Shown here: positions 6,117-7,110 of the stretch, piece by piece
How positions within the stretch are numbered: the first letter of the stretch is position 1
How the letters are laid out: each line of letters begins with the position of its first letter
Source of the DNA: CAZCWX01 sp964502465
Lineage (GTDB): Bacteria > Desulfobacterota > Binatia > Bin18
DNA: 7,110 nucleotides
Direction of reading: 5' to 3'
Assembly: GCA_964502465.1 (NCBI GenBank)
Contig: CAZCWX010000065.1
Location: forward strand, 1 to 7,110
Translations under genes and position numbers: made by a program
Notes under the pieces: model-generated
The model's input: only the letters and a program-made list of their open reading frames with translations
What the model was told of the DNA's origin: nothing
The model's database searches: none

Positions 6117-6134
6117 GCTTGTCGAAGGGTGAAC
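6106..6134 (+). repeat. Dispersed palindromic repeat (CCTGAGCTTGTCGAAGG type)
   Basis: Arms GTTCGCCCT (6106-6114) and AGGGTGAAC (6126-6134) pair over 9 bp with one G-T wobble around an 11-base loop. The core is a widely distributed intergenic palindrome in bacterial genomes, distinct from the one at 1530. The aberrant end of the IS66 frame (TGA 6114-6116) falls inside it. Confidence 0.6.
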
Positions 6135-6197
6135 GCAGGGAGGGTCGCCGCTTAATGAGCAGTTATTCGGATAGTCACTTAGTACCGTGCGCTGTAA

Positions 6198-7109
6198 TTA
6201 CGTAGCGAGTTGCAGTGGTGGGGGCGCGCCGAATTTGGCCAGCAGTTTGGTTTTGGTGTACGTCCATTGGATAGGTTTGGGATGGGTATTCAGTTCCGCA
6301 AAATACGCCTGCAGATCGCGTTCCAAGGCGAGGGTACTGGGAAAGTCATTAGGCGTGAGCCGGTCACGTTGCACCTTGCTGAAGATAATCTCGACCTGAT
6401 CCAGCCAGCTGGCGTACGTGGGCAACCAGTACAGGCGCACCTCAAAGGACAGTTCCAGCGACGCGAGCCAGGTCCCGAGCTGCTTGGGGGCGTGGGTGGG
6501 GCCGTTGTCGAGGATCAGATGGAGGACTTTTATCCCGACACAGAGTGCACTCTGAAAGAACGCTTGCAGGAAGGCTTTGCAATCGACAAACTTCTTCGTC
6601 GTGCGGGTCTGGGCGAAGGTCAGCCCACTGGCCACCACCAGAGCACAGAAGAGTTGCAGCGCGCCCATGCGTTTATAGCGATCGGCCACCTGCATCACGT
6701 CCCCCGGTGCCGCCGCTTTAGTCGCAGTGATGCGCTGGCGCGCTTGAATGGAGGTCTTCTCATCGCTACAGACCGTGAGTTCCCCTTGCGCCTGCAGGGC
6801 GGGCGCTTGCGCGTAGAGGTCAAGTACTGGCGTGGCTTGCTCGACAAACTGCGGATCGGTCGAGTGCTGCCAGGAGTGATAGCGCCAGGGCTTGAGCTTG
6901 TCGGCCCGCAGCCAGCGGCGGATCGTACCCGGCGCGATGGCCTCGACAATTTGCTGTTCCACCGCCACCCGAGGGCGGATAGCGCCGAGGGGCGCCGCCC
7001 GAGCACAGGTCCCGAGAAGCGCAGCGCGCCGCGTGCCGGTCAGCGGCTGGACGGCGCAGTCGCCAGCCGCTGGAGGCCGCCAGCGCGGAGTCTGAGGGAC
7101 CGAAATCGC
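6198..7109 (-). CDS. IS630-family transposase (DDE_3 superfamily), 5' partial
   Basis: The minus-strand frame is open to the right edge. The best internal start is GTG at 6968, giving 256 residues, but family members need an N-terminal DNA-binding domain. The 47 upstream codons in frame, including LTGTRRAALLGTCARAAPLG, look like the linker before it, so the gene probably begins outside the window. From 6968 the order is TIRRWLRADKLKPWRYHSW, then catalytic Asp69 (CSDEKTSIQA), Asp154 (LILDNGPTHAPK) and Glu193 (ASWLDQVEIIFSKVQRDRL), then the usual C-terminal helix and stop TAA at 6198-6200. All three DDE residues are present and I see no frame break between 6198 and 6968. The linker is less well conserved, so a small indel there cannot be excluded. 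IS630 elements insert at TA. The near end probably lies within 6140-6180, but the other end is outside. Confidence 0.85.
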   Translation of the reverse strand, partial: AISVPQTPRWRPPAAGDCAVQPLTGTRRAALLGTCARAAPLGAIRPRVAVEQQIVEAIAPGTIRRWLRADKLKPWRYHSWQHSTDPQFVEQATPVLDLYAQAPALQAQGELTVCSDEKTSIQARQRITATKAAAPGDVMQVADRYKRMGALQLFCALVVASGLTFAQTRTTKKFVDCKAFLQAFFQSALCVGIKVLHLILDNGPTHAPKQLGTWLASLELSFEVRLYWLPTYASWLDQVEIIFSKVQRDRLTPNDFPSTLALERDLQAYFAELNTHPKPIQWTYTKTKLLAKFGAPPPLQLAT

Positions 7110-7110
7110 C

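Noticed and set aside
6140..6185. Terminal inverted repeat of the IS630 element near GAGCAGTTATTCGGATAG
   Set aside because: It is in the right place beyond the transposase stop and close to TA dinucleotides, but the opposite end is outside the window, so the repeat cannot be verified.
6892..7095. Plus-strand frame opposite the IS630 transposase
   Set aside because: It is antisense to recognised transposase sequence and Arg/Ala/Pro-rich, as expected from a GC-rich shadow.

Overview
The window looks like an accessory stretch of a moderately GC-rich bacterial chromosome. The 3-TM-and-more YihY protein, the DksA/TraR zinc finger joined to a BON domain and a well-formed sigma-54 promoter would fit a Nitrospirota, NC10 or Deltaproteobacteria-like genome. 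This is only an impression: no taxonomic marker gene is present.

Layout. (1) 2-690, plus strand: a RelE/HigB-type (Gp49-like) toxin cut by the left edge, followed with a stop/start overlap by an XRE-type HigA antitoxin. (2) 870-1490: gene debris. A minus-strand DUF433-type antitoxin gene is broken by one extra base in a homopolymer. A 65-codon plus-strand remnant resembles the N-terminus of a cobalamin-binding/radical-SAM-like protein. (3) 1530-1550: a dispersed palindromic repeat. (4) 1694-3842: the conserved-looking core. A minus-strand DksA/TraR-zinc-finger plus BON-domain protein and a plus-strand YihY/BrkB membrane protein are transcribed away from each other. They share an AT-richer 454-bp intergenic region that carries a sigma-54 -24/-12 promoter pointing at yihY. 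(5) 4035-7110: a mobile-element pile-up. An IS1182-like transposase fragment (frameshifted, truncated) is cut by a complete IS66-family element with 17-bp perfect inverted repeats. A second dispersed palindrome follows, and then an IS630-family transposase on the minus strand that runs off the right edge.

How the genes work together. The toxin-antitoxin pair is a self-contained stability/stress module. The DksA-BON and YihY genes may share stress or envelope-related regulation through their common intergenic region, but this is inference. The mobile elements appear to have inserted into one another and then decayed. The absence of a target duplication around IS66 and the missing remainder of the IS1182-like gene point to a deletion or rearrangement after insertion.

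Three reading frames are broken by small indels. Two of these lie in homopolymer runs, so real decay and sequence error should be told apart before the broken genes are interpreted. I see no CRISPR array, rRNA or tRNA, and no convincing new multi-gene system. The most interesting items are the DksA-BON fusion and the sigma-54 promoter with its unusually long leader.
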